Assembly (NCBI GenBank): GCA_028710415.1
Contig: JAQTUE010000025.1
Coordinates: forward strand, 1 to 64,000
Direction: 5' to 3'
Length of the DNA: 64,000 nt
DNA from: Paludibacter sp.
GTDB taxonomy: Bacteria; Bacteroidota; Bacteroidia; Bacteroidales; Paludibacteraceae
Part shown: piece after piece, positions 43,542 through 52,624 of the stretch
Layout: the number at the start of each line of letters is the position of its first letter
Position numbering within the stretch: position 1 is the first letter of the stretch
Notes under the pieces: generated by a model
Database searches by the model: none
Seen by the model: the letters and a program-made list of their open reading frames with translations, nothing else
What the model was told of the DNA's origin: nothing
Program-made: the position numbers and the translations under genes

Positions 43542-44357
43542 ATGAACGAATTATTTAGTATTGAAGGGAAAGTAGCTATTATTACCGGTGCCTGCGGTGT
43601 GCTGGGAGGCAGTGTAGCACAAAGTTTTGTAAAAGCCGGTGCCAGGGTGGTGGCCATTGGTACAAAGCAGGAGAAACTGGATGCCAAAGTGAAGGAACTG
43701 TCCGATTTGGGTGGAGAAGTTATTGGTTTTATTGGCGATGTCCTCGATATACCAAGCTTAGAGAAAATAGCAACTGCAGTTGTTGCAAAATGGGGAAGGA
43801 TAGATGTTTTATTGAACATTGCAGGTGGAAATATCCCGGGAGCTACGTTGATGCCTGATCAAAGCTTTTTTGATATGGATATTTCAAAGTGGGATAAAGT
43901 CACCAATCTGAACATGAACGGTACAGTGTATCCAAGTTATGTGTTTGGGAAGGTAATGGCAGGACAAAAAGCAGGCAGTATTATCAATATATCTTCAATG
44001 GCAGCCATGCAGGCCATGACACGTGTGCCGGGTTATTCAGCAGCAAAGGCTGCAGTAGGGAATTTTACACAATGGCTGGCCATGGAGATGGCTATGAAGT
44101 ATGGTGATGGCATCCGAGTAAATGCAATTGCACCCGGTTTTTTTATCGGAGAACAAAACCGGGCAGTACTTATTAATCCTGATGGCTCACTTACCGACAG
44201 AAGCCTTAAAGTAATGGCCAATACCCCGATGAAGCGTTTTGGTGATATCAACGAACTTAACGGAGCTGTACAGTTTCTGTGTTCCGAAGCAGCATCGTTC
44301 ATTACAGGGGTTGTTTTGCCCGTAGATGGTGGTTTCAGTACATTTAGCGGTGTTTAA
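43542..44357 (+). CDS. SDR-family D-mannonate oxidoreductase (probable)
   Basis: A 271-residue short-chain dehydrogenase. NAD-binding GACGVLGGS (about 17-25) and LLNIAGGNIPG are followed by the catalytic Ser in IINISSMAAM and Y-S-A-A-K in GYSAAKAAV (about 166-170). The C-terminal CSEAASFITGVVLPVDGGFSTF is typical. Enzymes of this type next to uxuA interconvert D-fructuronate and D-mannonate in Bacteroidetes, replacing UxuB. The assignment to this reaction rests on the neighbourhood. Confidence 0.85.
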   Translation: MNELFSIEGKVAIITGACGVLGGSVAQSFVKAGARVVAIGTKQEKLDAKVKELSDLGGEVIGFIGDVLDIPSLEKIATAVVAKWGRIDVLLNIAGGNIPGATLMPDQSFFDMDISKWDKVTNLNMNGTVYPSYVFGKVMAGQKAGSIINISSMAAMQAMTRVPGYSAAKAAVGNFTQWLAMEMAMKYGDGIRVNAIAPGFFIGEQNRAVLINPDGSLTDRSLKVMANTPMKRFGDINELNGAVQFLCSEAASFITGVVLPVDGGFSTFSGV

Positions 44358-44560
44358 ATCATTGATGTTTTACCCAAAGATAAACAAATATACCTGGTTG
44401 TAGCTAACAATAAAGTGTCTGTAACGCCAGTCGGGTCAATTGTGCTTGATAATAAATACATTAGAATAAAAACATAAATGAGATCGGAGATTATCCGGTC
44501 TCGTTTGTTTTCAGGCATTTACAATAAGATTAATTATGTATCATCAGCCAGGAAATTCAT

Positions 44561-44591
44561 TTGCCCGATTGCCGTATTTTTTTTACCTTTG
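44561..44591 (+). promoter_or_regulatory. Promoter of ffh
   Basis: TTG at 44561-44563, 20 bases, then TACCTTTG at 44584-44591. It leaves a leader of about 35 bases before the ATG at 44631 and shows that the upstream in-frame extension of ffh is not translated. Confidence 0.75.
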
Positions 44592-44630
44592 CACTCTCAA
44601 TTTCAAAAACAACAAATCAATCAGAACAAT

Positions 44631-45950
44631 ATGTTTGAATCTCTAAGTGAAAGACTGGAAAGGTCGTTTAAGATCCTGAAAGGGGAAGGTAAAATTACCG
44701 AGATTAATGTGGCCGAAACGCTGAAAGACGTTCGTAAAGCCTTGTTGGATGCTGATGTTAACTATAAAATAGCCAAATCGTTTACCGAGACCGTAAAGGA
44801 AAAAGCCATTGGACAGAATGTACTTACCTCACTGAAACCAAATCAGTTGATGGTGAAAATTGTACACGATGAACTGGCTGAACTTATGGGCGGCCAGAGT
44901 GTGGATATAAACCTGAAAGGCTCCCCGACCGTTATATTAATGTCGGGATTGCAAGGTTCGGGTAAAACTACTTTCTCAGGAAAGCTGGCAAACCTGCTTA
45001 AAACCAAACGTGGTAAAAACCCGCTGTTGGTAGCCTGTGATGTCTATCGTCCGGCTGCTATTGAGCAATTGAAAGTCCTGGGAGAACAACTTCAGATACC
45101 GGTCTATTCGGATTTAGAAAGTAAAAGTCCAGTTGCCATTGCCGAAGCAGCCATAAAATATGCTAAACTTCATGGGAATGATGTTGTCATTGTAGATACT
45201 GCCGGACGTCTGGCGGTAGATGAAATGATGATGAATGAGATTGCAGCAATCAAAAAAGCCTTGCAGCCTCAGGAAATCCTGTTTGTGGTAGATGCCATGA
45301 CCGGACAGGATGCCGTAAATACTGCCAAGGAATTCAACGACAGGCTTAACTTCGATGGGGTAATCCTTACGAAGCTGGATGGTGATACCCGTGGTGGAGC
45401 AGCTTTATCCATTCGCTCTGTGGTCAACAAGCCGATTAAGTTTGTTGGTACAGGTGAAAAAATGGATGCGCTGGACGTGTTCTATCCCGAACGTATGGCC
45501 GATCGTATATTAGGAATGGGTGATATCGTTTCGTTGGTGGAACGTGCCCAGGAACAATATGATGAAGAAGATGCACGCAGGTTACAGAAAAGAATTGCCA
45601 AGAATCAATTTGATTTTAATGACTTTATCTCCCAAATCCAACAAATCAAGAAGATGGGTAATATCAAGGACCTGGCTGCTATGATACCCGGAATGGGCAA
45701 AGCATTGAAAGATGTGGAAGTGGGTGACGATGCCTTTAAAGGAATTGAATCCATTATCCACTCCATGACACCTCACGAACGTGAAAATCCTTCATTGCTG
45801 AATGGCAGCCGTAAGATACGTATTGCAAAAGGCAGTGGAACCACGATTGTTGATGTGAACAGGTTGCTCAAACAGTTTGAACAAACCAGCAAGATGATGA
45901 AAATGGCAACTGTAAGCCAGGGAAAACTTAAAATTGGCAAGAGAAGATAA
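44631..45950 (+). CDS. ffh: Signal recognition particle protein Ffh
   Basis: A 439-residue SRP GTPase that brings nascent membrane proteins to the Sec translocon. The N domain starts with MFESLSERLERSFKILKGEGKI. The G domain has GLQGSGKTTFSGKLA (about 106-120), VACDVYRPAAIEQL, VDTAGRLAVDE and TKLDGDTRGGAALS. A methionine-rich M domain closes the protein (IQQIKKMGNIKDLAAMIPGMGKAL, RLLKQFEQTSKMMKMA). An upstream Met opens a longer frame, but the promoter lies inside that extension. Confidence 0.97.
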   Translation: MFESLSERLERSFKILKGEGKITEINVAETLKDVRKALLDADVNYKIAKSFTETVKEKAIGQNVLTSLKPNQLMVKIVHDELAELMGGQSVDINLKGSPTVILMSGLQGSGKTTFSGKLANLLKTKRGKNPLLVACDVYRPAAIEQLKVLGEQLQIPVYSDLESKSPVAIAEAAIKYAKLHGNDVVIVDTAGRLAVDEMMMNEIAAIKKALQPQEILFVVDAMTGQDAVNTAKEFNDRLNFDGVILTKLDGDTRGGAALSIRSVVNKPIKFVGTGEKMDALDVFYPERMADRILGMGDIVSLVERAQEQYDEEDARRLQKRIAKNQFDFNDFISQIQQIKKMGNIKDLAAMIPGMGKALKDVEVGDDAFKGIESIIHSMTPHERENPSLLNGSRKIRIAKGSGTTIVDVNRLLKQFEQTSKMMKMATVSQGKLKIGKRR

Positions 45951-45999
45951 GACATTTACAATTTTGTCATTTACCTTTTACAATTTATCTGATAACAGT

Positions 46000-46110
46000 A
46001 ACGTCAAACGTCAAACGCCGAACGCCGAACACGGAACACGGAACACTGAACACGAAACGTCAAACCTTTCAAACCTTTCAAACTTTACGAACCTTTCAAA
46101 CAACAAACTC
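46000..46110 (+). repeat. ACGGAACAC and CTTTCAAAC word repeats directly upstream of folD
   Basis: ACGTCAAACGTCAAACGCCG is followed by CACGGAACACGGAACACTG words and then CCTTTCAAACCTTTCAAAC, ending one short spacer before the folD ATG. This matches the order of words seen before lpxH (GCGGAAC, then TTCAAAC). Confidence 0.88.
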
Positions 46111-46992
46111 ATGTATACTCTGATTGATGGCAAAGCCATAGCCGAAAAAGTAAAAGAAGAAATAGCAGAAGAAGTAAAGCTGATTGTTGCTTCCGGTAAA
46201 AGGGCGCCACACTTAGCTGTTGTTATTGTAGGCCATGATGGTGGCAGTGAAACCTATGTGGCTCATAAAGTGAAATCATGCCATCAGGTAGGTTTTAAAT
46301 CAACAAAGATTGCTTTTGAAGCCGATATAACCGAAGCTGAATTACTTGCCAAGATTGATGAACTGAATAAGGATGAAAGCCTGGATGGTTTTATTGTACA
46401 ACTTCCATTGCCTAAGCATATCTCTGAACAAAAAGTGATTGAAGCTATTGATTACCGCAAAGATGTGGATGGATTTCATCCGGTAAATGTAGGTCGGTTG
46501 TTAATTGGATTACCATGTTATGTCTGTGCTACTCCTTCGGGCATTATGGAATTAATCAAGCGTTATGAAATTCCAACAGCCGGTAAAAACTGTGTCGTGA
46601 TTGGAAGAAGTAATATCGTTGGAAAACCTGTTGCTTCCCTGATGATGCAAAAAGGTTATCCGGGTGATGCTACGGTTACAGTATGCCACAGTCGTACCAA
46701 GAACCTGAAAGAAATATGCCTGCAGGCTGATATTATTATTGCCGCCCTGGGCCAGCCTGAATTCCTGACAGGAGATATGGTGAAAAACGGTGCAGCAGTG
46801 ATTGATGTTGGAACCACCCGTGTGCCTTCCGATAAAACCAAGACAGGTTTCCGCCTGAGTGGTGATGTAAAATTTGATGAAGTTGCTCCCAAATGTTCTT
46901 TTATTACCCCTGTCCCAGGTGGTGTCGGTCCAATGACAATCGTATCATTATTGAAAAATACTTTGTTGGCTGCAAAAGGGGAAATCTATTAA
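46111..46992 (+). CDS. folD: Methylenetetrahydrofolate dehydrogenase/cyclohydrolase
   Basis: A 293-residue bifunctional FolD that interconverts methylene-, methenyl- and formyl-tetrahydrofolate. Signatures are VGHDGGSETYVAHKVKSCHQVGF with the active-site Lys, DGFIVQLPLPKHI, KDVDGFHPVNVGRL, CVVIGRSNIVGKPVASLM (NADP site) and ITPVPGGVGPMTIVSLLKNT. An upstream extension of the frame encodes repeat sequence (SNLSNLSNF), so Met at 46111 is chosen. Length is standard. Confidence 0.97.
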   Translation: MYTLIDGKAIAEKVKEEIAEEVKLIVASGKRAPHLAVVIVGHDGGSETYVAHKVKSCHQVGFKSTKIAFEADITEAELLAKIDELNKDESLDGFIVQLPLPKHISEQKVIEAIDYRKDVDGFHPVNVGRLLIGLPCYVCATPSGIMELIKRYEIPTAGKNCVVIGRSNIVGKPVASLMMQKGYPGDATVTVCHSRTKNLKEICLQADIIIAALGQPEFLTGDMVKNGAAVIDVGTTRVPSDKTKTGFRLSGDVKFDEVAPKCSFITPVPGGVGPMTIVSLLKNTLLAAKGEIY

Positions 46993-47141
46993 AGAACCCT
47001 AAGAACCCCTAACCCCTCCCGGTAAATCGGGATAAATTGCGGGGAACTGAATTACTTATAAATAGTAAGTAAGAAATAGAGGTGAAATCATAATCCACAA
47101 TACTAACTAAATTCCCCTTTAGGGGCTAGGGGTTCTTTATT

Positions 47142-47840
47142 ATGTCATTATTCTACGTCCCATCCTTATCAGTTAGCCATGTTCTTCCGGAAGAAGAATC
47201 GCAGCATGCTGTCAAAGTATTGCGCTTGCAGGTTGGAGAAGAGATAACGCTGGTTGATGGTACAGGAGGATTTTATAAAGCGAAAATAACCAATCCTCAC
47301 CCAAAACATTGTTCATTTGAAATTACCGAAACAATACTGGAATATGGAAAGCGTGATTTTCACTTGCATATTGCCATAGCACCTACCAAAAACATTGAAC
47401 GCCTGGAATGGTTTATTGAAAAAGCTACTGAAATAGGCATTGATGAAATTACCCCGATCATTTGCCGTTTCTCCGAACGTAAGGTGATTAAATCTGAACG
47501 ACTCGAGAAGATCATTGTTTCGGCAGCAAAACAATCATTAAAAGCTTATTTCCCTGTTTTGAACCCACTTTGTTCATTTGATGAGTTGTTGAAGAATCAA
47601 CATGCCTCCCAAAAATTTATAGCCCATTGTTATGACGAAGACAAACGGTTATTGCAAAACGAAATACAAAAAACGAATGACGTACTGATACTAATCGGAC
47701 CGGAAGGTGATTTTAGTAAAGAGGAAGTGCAAAAGGCTTTGTCTGCCGGCTTTATCCCTGTCTCGTTGGGAAATAGCCGTCTGCGTACTGAAACAGCCGG
47801 CGTGGTAGCCTGTCATACGGTGTGTTTGTTAAATGAATAG
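47142..47840 (+). CDS. rsmE: 16S rRNA m3U1498 methyltransferase RsmE
   Basis: A 232-residue SPOUT-fold enzyme that methylates N3 of U1498 in 16S rRNA. Visible motifs are SHVLPEEESQHAVKVLRLQVGEEITLVDG, IAPTKNIERLEWFIEKATEIGIDEITPIICRFSERKVIK and the SAM-binding knot VLILIGPEGDFSKEEVQKALSAGFIPVSLGNSRLRTETAGVVACH. Length is normal. The stop codon is immediately followed by a GTAG-word repeat. Confidence 0.96.
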   Translation: MSLFYVPSLSVSHVLPEEESQHAVKVLRLQVGEEITLVDGTGGFYKAKITNPHPKHCSFEITETILEYGKRDFHLHIAIAPTKNIERLEWFIEKATEIGIDEITPIICRFSERKVIKSERLEKIIVSAAKQSLKAYFPVLNPLCSFDELLKNQHASQKFIAHCYDEDKRLLQNEIQKTNDVLILIGPEGDFSKEEVQKALSAGFIPVSLGNSRLRTETAGVVACHTVCLLNE

Positions 47841-47935
47841 TTAATAGTGAGTAGTGAGTAGTAGGTAGTAGGTAGTAAGTAGAAGGTAGTAAGTAGTCGG
47901 TAGAAGGTAGTCGGTAGTGGGTAGAAAAAAGTCTT
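47841..47935. repeat. GTAGTAGGTA word repeat after rsmE
   Basis: About a dozen imperfect copies of GTAGTAGGTAGTAAGTAGAAG-like words start right after the rsmE stop. Same family as 5779-5806, 62067-62140 and, inverted, 3013-3040 and 62300-62365. Confidence 0.9.
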
Positions 47936-47944
47936 TGCATGCAG

Positions 47945-48137
47945 AATCCAACCAATCAACCAATCAACTTAATTACCCAATCAACTTAATCAACCAATCA
48001 ACTTAATTACCCAATCAACTTAATCAACCAATCAACTTAATCAACCAATCAACCAATTAACCAGTTAACCAATCAACCAATCAACTAATCAACTAATCAA
48101 CTAATCAACCAATCAACCAATCAACCAATCAACCAAT
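47945..48137. repeat. CAACCAATCAACTTAATCAA word repeat reaching the yaaA stop
   Basis: About 190 bases composed of CAACCAATCAA, CAACTTAATCAA and CAACTAAT words run directly into the yaaA stop codon (minus strand, 48137-48139). The reverse complement of this family follows the SufT-like gene at 505-590. Confidence 0.92.
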
Positions 48138-48907
48138 CATCCTCTCGTAAATACCAGCTTCTTTTCTGTCGATAGCCTGGAATTATACCAATAACCATCT
48201 GCATTAAATCCTTTTAAATCCTCTACATTTTCAATCCGGTGTTCAATCACATAACGGACAAACATGCCACGTGCCTTCTTGACATACATGACTATGGGTA
48301 TGTACTGATCATTTCTATTTTCAAGAAATTCAAAGTCAATTACCTCTGCCTGGAGTTGTTTTCGATTGATTGATTTGAAGTACTCCCCCGAAGCCAGGTT
48401 TAGCAATACCTTTGGACCACCTGATCCAAGTATGGCATTATTCAGGGAAGGTGTTATGTGATTTTTCCAGAAAGCATAAAGATTATTCCCCTTGTCGGTT
48501 TTTAATCTGGTACTCACTTCAAGTCTGTAAGGCTGTATAAGATCGAGAGGACGAAGAACTCCATACAGACCCGATAGTATTCTTAAATGGGACTGCAGGT
48601 AGCCAAACTCATCGGGTGAGAATGTTTTTGCATCCAATCCACGGAAAACCTCCCCGTTGAATACAAAGATGGATTGTTTTGCGTTTTGAGGTGTAAAAGG
48701 AACCTGCCAGTTGAAATGCCTGTCTGCATTGAGTTGGGCCAGGTTGGAATTGATATCAAGCAAATCGGCTAATTCTGTGCGTGATAATTGTTTGATTTTA
48801 TGTGCCAATATCCCGGCAGAATCAATAAATTCAGGGATGGTGAAATCCTGAATATAGTGTTGGGGTGTGAAGTTTTGGATTTTTGCCGGTGATAGGAGTA
48901 ATAACAT
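48137..48907 (-). CDS. yaaA: Peroxide stress protein YaaA (DUF328)
   Basis: A 256-residue YaaA family protein. The start LLLLSPAKIQNF, FNGEVFRGLDAKTFSPDEFGYLQSHLRILSGLYGVLRPLDLIQPYRLEVSTRL and a C-terminal ENRNDQYIPIVMYVKKARGMFVRYVIEHRI are diagnostic. In E. coli it lowers free iron under peroxide stress and binds DNA; the same role is assumed. Length is standard. Confidence 0.94.
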   Translation of the reverse strand: MLLLLSPAKIQNFTPQHYIQDFTIPEFIDSAGILAHKIKQLSRTELADLLDINSNLAQLNADRHFNWQVPFTPQNAKQSIFVFNGEVFRGLDAKTFSPDEFGYLQSHLRILSGLYGVLRPLDLIQPYRLEVSTRLKTDKGNNLYAFWKNHITPSLNNAILGSGGPKVLLNLASGEYFKSINRKQLQAEVIDFEFLENRNDQYIPIVMYVKKARGMFVRYVIEHRIENVEDLKGFNADGYWYNSRLSTEKKLVFTRG

Positions 48908-48980
48908 GTGAGTATTCGTTAATTAGGATTCAAAATTACTCATTTCATTCCATATTCCCAATATTTTATCTCATAGATTA

Positions 48981-49013
48981 AAAAAAGACCCGCCATATGG
49001 CGGGTCTTTTTTT
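48981..49013. terminator. Bidirectional terminator
   Basis: AAAAAAGACCCGCCA pairs perfectly with TGGCGGGTCTTTTTT around a 2-base loop (counting ATAT as stem centre), just beyond the stop of the barrel gene ending at 49035 (minus). Confidence 0.92.
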
Positions 49014-49034
49014 GATCTGTGAAGTCGAAATGGA

Positions 49035-49631
49035 TTATTTTCTCCATTTTCCACCACCCAGATAGAATCCTATCGATAAGTTTAAAAAACTGTTTCCGGT
49101 AGTGCCTATTGTTGCATTATTTATGTCAACCAGTCTTGAACCTGGAACAAGGTAATATTCTAAAGCCATTCTGAAATGACCTGCTTCAAATCCTCCACGC
49201 AGTAACCCTCCAATTTTGTGTTCAATTAATAGTCCGGCCGGAAGTGTTGTGGATTGATCTGCTGATGTTAATCTCATATTTATAATAGAGAATGTTCCTA
49301 ATCCACCACCAAGAAATGGTGCAAAACTGCTTTCTTCTTTGTTGAAATAATAATCCCCGTTAACTAAACTGTAAGTCAGTGCGCTGGCAGTAGCTGTATA
49401 ATTCGTACCGCTTCCAACAATGTCTTTCGCTAAAGCAGCTAATCCAAATTTAACCCCAAGATTTAGATTGTCCATAATGTTATACCGAATGTCCAGGCCG
49501 CCATTAAATCCTAAACCGGCATTTGGAAATGCTAGTCCTGCATCCAAACCAACCCTGATTTTACCTTTTTCCTGTGCATTCAGGGCAAATACAAAAGTTG
49601 CAATAAATAAGCTTACAATTAGTTTCTTCAT
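49035..49631 (-). CDS. Outer-membrane beta-barrel protein, copy 1
   Basis: A 198-residue protein with a signal peptide (MKKLIVSLFIATFVFALNAQ) and alternating strands ending in a C-terminal aromatic-Gly pattern (NLSIGFYLGGGKW), as in small OmpA-like or PorT-like barrels of Bacteroidetes. It is a tandem duplicate of the gene at 49707-50306, with a nearly identical signal peptide, LRGGFEAGHFRMALEYYL and C-terminus. The loops between differ. TATCTTTG at 49671-49664 (minus) is its likely -7 box. Function unknown. Confidence 0.87.
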   Translation of the reverse strand: MKKLIVSLFIATFVFALNAQEKGKIRVGLDAGLAFPNAGLGFNGGLDIRYNIMDNLNLGVKFGLAALAKDIVGSGTNYTATASALTYSLVNGDYYFNKEESSFAPFLGGGLGTFSIINMRLTSADQSTTLPAGLLIEHKIGGLLRGGFEAGHFRMALEYYLVPGSRLVDINNATIGTTGNSFLNLSIGFYLGGGKWRK

Positions 49632-49706
49632 AATCTGATTATATTAATTTAATTAATGAAATGCAAAGATAAAGTATTTTATTTAATTATTTAATATAAA
49701 TTTGGA

Positions 49707-50306
49707 TTATTTTTTCCATTTTCCACCACCCAGATAGAATCCAATTGTAAGGTTAAGATAACTATTTGAAGTTGTTCCAATGATGCTATTACTCAAGTCG
49801 ACTAAACCTGATCGTGGAATAATATAGTATTCTAAAGCCATTCTGAAATGACCTGCTTCAAATCCTCCTCGCAATAATCCACCAAATTTATTTTCTACTG
49901 ATATTCCCGAAGGAATTGCTGAAGACAGTGTGGAAGAGGTTGCTCTCAAGTTTGCTATGAAATATGTACCAAAACCACCACCCAGGAATGGTGCAAAACT
50001 CTTATCCGGTTTGTTGAAATAATAATCTCCGGTTATTAAACTTGAAGTCAATCCGCAAGCTGTATAGGATGAATTTTCGGGACTTGAAATAATAATGTCT
50101 TTTACCATGGCAGCACCTCCAAATTTAACACCGACATTTAAATTATCTAATATATTGTAGCGAATATCTATATCACCATCGAATCCAACTCCTAATTTTG
50201 GAATTCCGAATCCTGCATCCAATCCAACCCTGATTTTACCTTTTTCCTGAGCATTCAGGACAAATACAAAAGTTGCAATAAATAAGCTTACAATTAGTTT
50301 CTTCAT
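49707..50306 (-). CDS. Outer-membrane beta-barrel protein, copy 2
   Basis: A 199-residue duplicate of the preceding-listed barrel gene, with the same signal peptide, GGFEAGHFRMALEYYI and IGFYLGGGKWKK end. The differing central parts (SSPENSSYTACGLTSSL here, VGSGTNYTATASALTYSL in copy 1) lie where surface loops are expected. It has its own TATCTTTG box at 50347-50340 (minus), and even the leader sequence is duplicated. It is probably a recent tandem duplication with loop divergence. Confidence 0.87.
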   Translation of the reverse strand: MKKLIVSLFIATFVFVLNAQEKGKIRVGLDAGFGIPKLGVGFDGDIDIRYNILDNLNVGVKFGGAAMVKDIIISSPENSSYTACGLTSSLITGDYYFNKPDKSFAPFLGGGFGTYFIANLRATSSTLSSAIPSGISVENKFGGLLRGGFEAGHFRMALEYYIIPRSGLVDLSNSIIGTTSNSYLNLTIGFYLGGGKWKK

Positions 50307-50416
50307 AATCTGAGTCTATTAATTTAATTAAATTAAATGCAAAGATAAACTATTTAATTAACTATTTGAAGTTTATATAGATTATTTTAAAATCTGTCAA
50401 TGTGGTGAGTTTATAA

Positions 50417-50449
50417 AAAAACGGTCTTGCCTAATGGCAAGACCGTTTT
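50417..50449. terminator. Terminator of the PPi-PFK gene
   Basis: AAAACGGTCTTGC (50418-50430) pairs with GCAAGACCGTTTT (50437-50449); the minus-strand 3' side is T-rich. It lies 25 bases past the stop of the gene ending at 50474. Confidence 0.9.
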
Positions 50450-50473
50450 AAATATTTAAAGCACATTATAAAT

Positions 50474-52132
50474 TTACTTTCTTCCTTGTTCCAATTGCAA
50501 TGTGCGGGTAGGTTGGTCGCAGACTTCGGTTGGTCCGTAATACTGAATAGGACCCGGGTAGATATAATTGATGTTCTCACCTGCCCAGTCTTCACGTACT
50601 GATTCAAAGAATCTAAACGGAGCACCTTCCAAATGAACCAGTGCTTTTTGAATAACCGGTTTCATTTTACCATGGCGACGTTCCATGTTCATCATCATTG
50701 TAATTGGCACTCCACCTGCAATCCATTCATCTGCTGGGGCTGTCAGGTTGCGTACAGATGCCATGTAGCCAGTTTTACCTTCAGAAATCAAAATGGATGC
50801 TGTATAACCTAATGAATAAGTATAATCGGCATCAAAGTTTGAAGGTATGGCACAACGTCCTTCATATCCGAAGAAGTGGTTGATGGCTGAGAATTTGCCT
50901 TTGTATTTGCCTTCTGCTTTCAGTTGAGCCAGACGTTTTGCAACCATCTCGATCAACAGTTTTTCTGTTTCAATAAGCGATACCTGAACATTTCCATGAG
51001 GATCGCGGTCCAGGGTAAGTTGTTTTGCAATACCTTTTGGTAAGCTGCGGTAAACTTCTGTACTTTCAGGAGTCAGCATTCCTTTTACATATTCACGTTT
51101 TTCTTCATCCGTACCAAGGGCTACGAAGTCTTCGTTATCGCTTAATAATTCATTAAGTTCGGAGATCAGAATTTTCATGGCAGGGATAAACTCAATTAAT
51201 CCTTCAGGTATTAGAACCGTTCCAAAATTAAGTCCGTGTTTTGCACGGTTTACTACTACCTTGACGATATTATCAACCACATCTTTCAAAGTCATGTTTT
51301 TGACTTCTACTTCTTCCGAAACAATACAAATGTTTGGTTGGCTTTGCAAAGCACATTCCAGGGTAATGTGCGACGCAGAACGTCCCATTAGGCGGATAAA
51401 GTGCCAGTATTTCTTTGCAGAGTTGGCATCACGCTGGATGTTACCGATTAATTCGGAATATACTTTACAGGCAGTATCAAAACCAAATGAAGTCTCAATC
51501 ATTTCGTTTTTCAAATCACCATCAATGGTTTTAGGACAACCGATTACCTGTATGTCTTCTTTGTGCTGTGAATAATATTCAGCCAGTACACAGGCATTTG
51601 TATTCGAGTCATCACCACCGATAATTACAATCGCGTTGATGCCAAGTTTTTTGCATATTTCGGCACCTTTATCGTATTGCCATTCTTCTTCAAGTTTGGT
51701 ACGTCCTGAACCGATAATGTCAAAGCCACCGGTGTTGAGGTATTCATCAACGATTTCTTTGGTTAGTTCAATGTATTCATGATCGACCAATCCGCTAGGA
51801 CCTCCCAGAAAACCATATAATTTGTTTTCAGGATTCAGGGCTTTCAGTCCATCGTATAAACCACAAATAACATTGTGGCCACCCGGAGCTTGACCACCGG
51901 AAAGGATAACGCCAACACCAACAACCGGATTTTCTTTCTTTGTTCCCGGCTCAATTGTCAATAAAGGCATTCCATAGGTATTCGGAAACAGATTCTTGAT
52001 ATCAACCTGGTCGGCAACCGATTCTGTCTCGGCACCTTCTTTAAGTACAACAGTGCCTTTTAAAGCTGAAGGCAATTTGGGTTGGTAGCTTGCCCGTGCT
52101 AGTTGCAAAGGACTTTTGGTCATTAATTTCAT
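50474..52132 (-). CDS. pfp: PPi-dependent 6-phosphofructokinase (long form)
   Basis: A 552-residue diphosphate-fructose-6-phosphate phosphotransferase of the long PFP group. Motifs are VGVILSGGQAPGGHNVICGLYDG (about 73-95), IIGGDDSNTNA (171-180) with the second Asp that marks PPi rather than ATP use, PKTIDGDLKNE (200-210), and MGRSASHITLECAL. It allows reversible phosphorylation of fructose 6-phosphate with PPi, common in anaerobes of this phylum. Length fits the plant/spirochaete-type family. A TACATTTG -7-like box lies upstream. Confidence 0.95.
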   Translation of the reverse strand: MKLMTKSPLQLARASYQPKLPSALKGTVVLKEGAETESVADQVDIKNLFPNTYGMPLLTIEPGTKKENPVVGVGVILSGGQAPGGHNVICGLYDGLKALNPENKLYGFLGGPSGLVDHEYIELTKEIVDEYLNTGGFDIIGSGRTKLEEEWQYDKGAEICKKLGINAIVIIGGDDSNTNACVLAEYYSQHKEDIQVIGCPKTIDGDLKNEMIETSFGFDTACKVYSELIGNIQRDANSAKKYWHFIRLMGRSASHITLECALQSQPNICIVSEEVEVKNMTLKDVVDNIVKVVVNRAKHGLNFGTVLIPEGLIEFIPAMKILISELNELLSDNEDFVALGTDEEKREYVKGMLTPESTEVYRSLPKGIAKQLTLDRDPHGNVQVSLIETEKLLIEMVAKRLAQLKAEGKYKGKFSAINHFFGYEGRCAIPSNFDADYTYSLGYTASILISEGKTGYMASVRNLTAPADEWIAGGVPITMMMNMERRHGKMKPVIQKALVHLEGAPFRFFESVREDWAGENINYIYPGPIQYYGPTEVCDQPTRTLQLEQGRK

Positions 52133-52624
52133 AAATAAGTATATATTATAATAGTTTGATATTCAAATGTATGTTTTTCTGGCAATTTGACTGCAAAATT
52201 AAAGAAAAATTTCTACAATACAAAAAAGATTGGTTGTAGAATGATGTGAAATCGGGAAGTTCTGTTATCACAGAGTATTCTCCTATGACTAAGGCCGTTT
52301 CAATGTGATTGTAATCAGCCACATCGCCCTGTTCAACTTATTTTTATTGAACCGGTAAATTTACCAATTATTATCACTACCTTTGCGCCCGAATTAAAAA
52401 CAACTATACGTTGTGAGTAAAATATCCGCACACACTGCATTAACCTTTGCAGGCTGCTTATCTGAGGGTACACGTTTTGGAAAAACGAATGAAACCCGAA
52501 TCCACTTTTGTTCTTAAAAGCTCAGAAGTATCATGAGGGTTCCATGAGAGGTTGGTTTAAATCAACGCATTCTCATGAAATAATCGCCGGATTACTACTC
52601 GAAACGTGTACTAAAAACAACAAA
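52133..52624. other. Intergenic region with the helicase leader
   Basis: Divergent promoters. On the plus strand TACCTTTG at 52378-52385 is the likely -7 box of the helicase gene, giving a leader of about 235 bases. In-frame ATGs inside the leader are not conserved protein. Long leaders before DEAD-box cold-shock helicases often mediate control of mRNA stability; no specific structure was resolved by eye. Confidence 0.6.

Noticed and set aside
44478..44630. N-terminal extension of Ffh
   Set aside because: A promoter lies within it, and Ffh proteins begin with the MFESLSERL-type N domain.
45934..46110. N-terminal extension of FolD and overlap with ffh
   Set aside because: Encodes repeat words (SNLSNLSN) and lies upstream of the family's usual start.
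47945..48137. Possible CRISPR array
   Set aside because: Units are 9-12 bases with no unique spacers; a simple word repeat.
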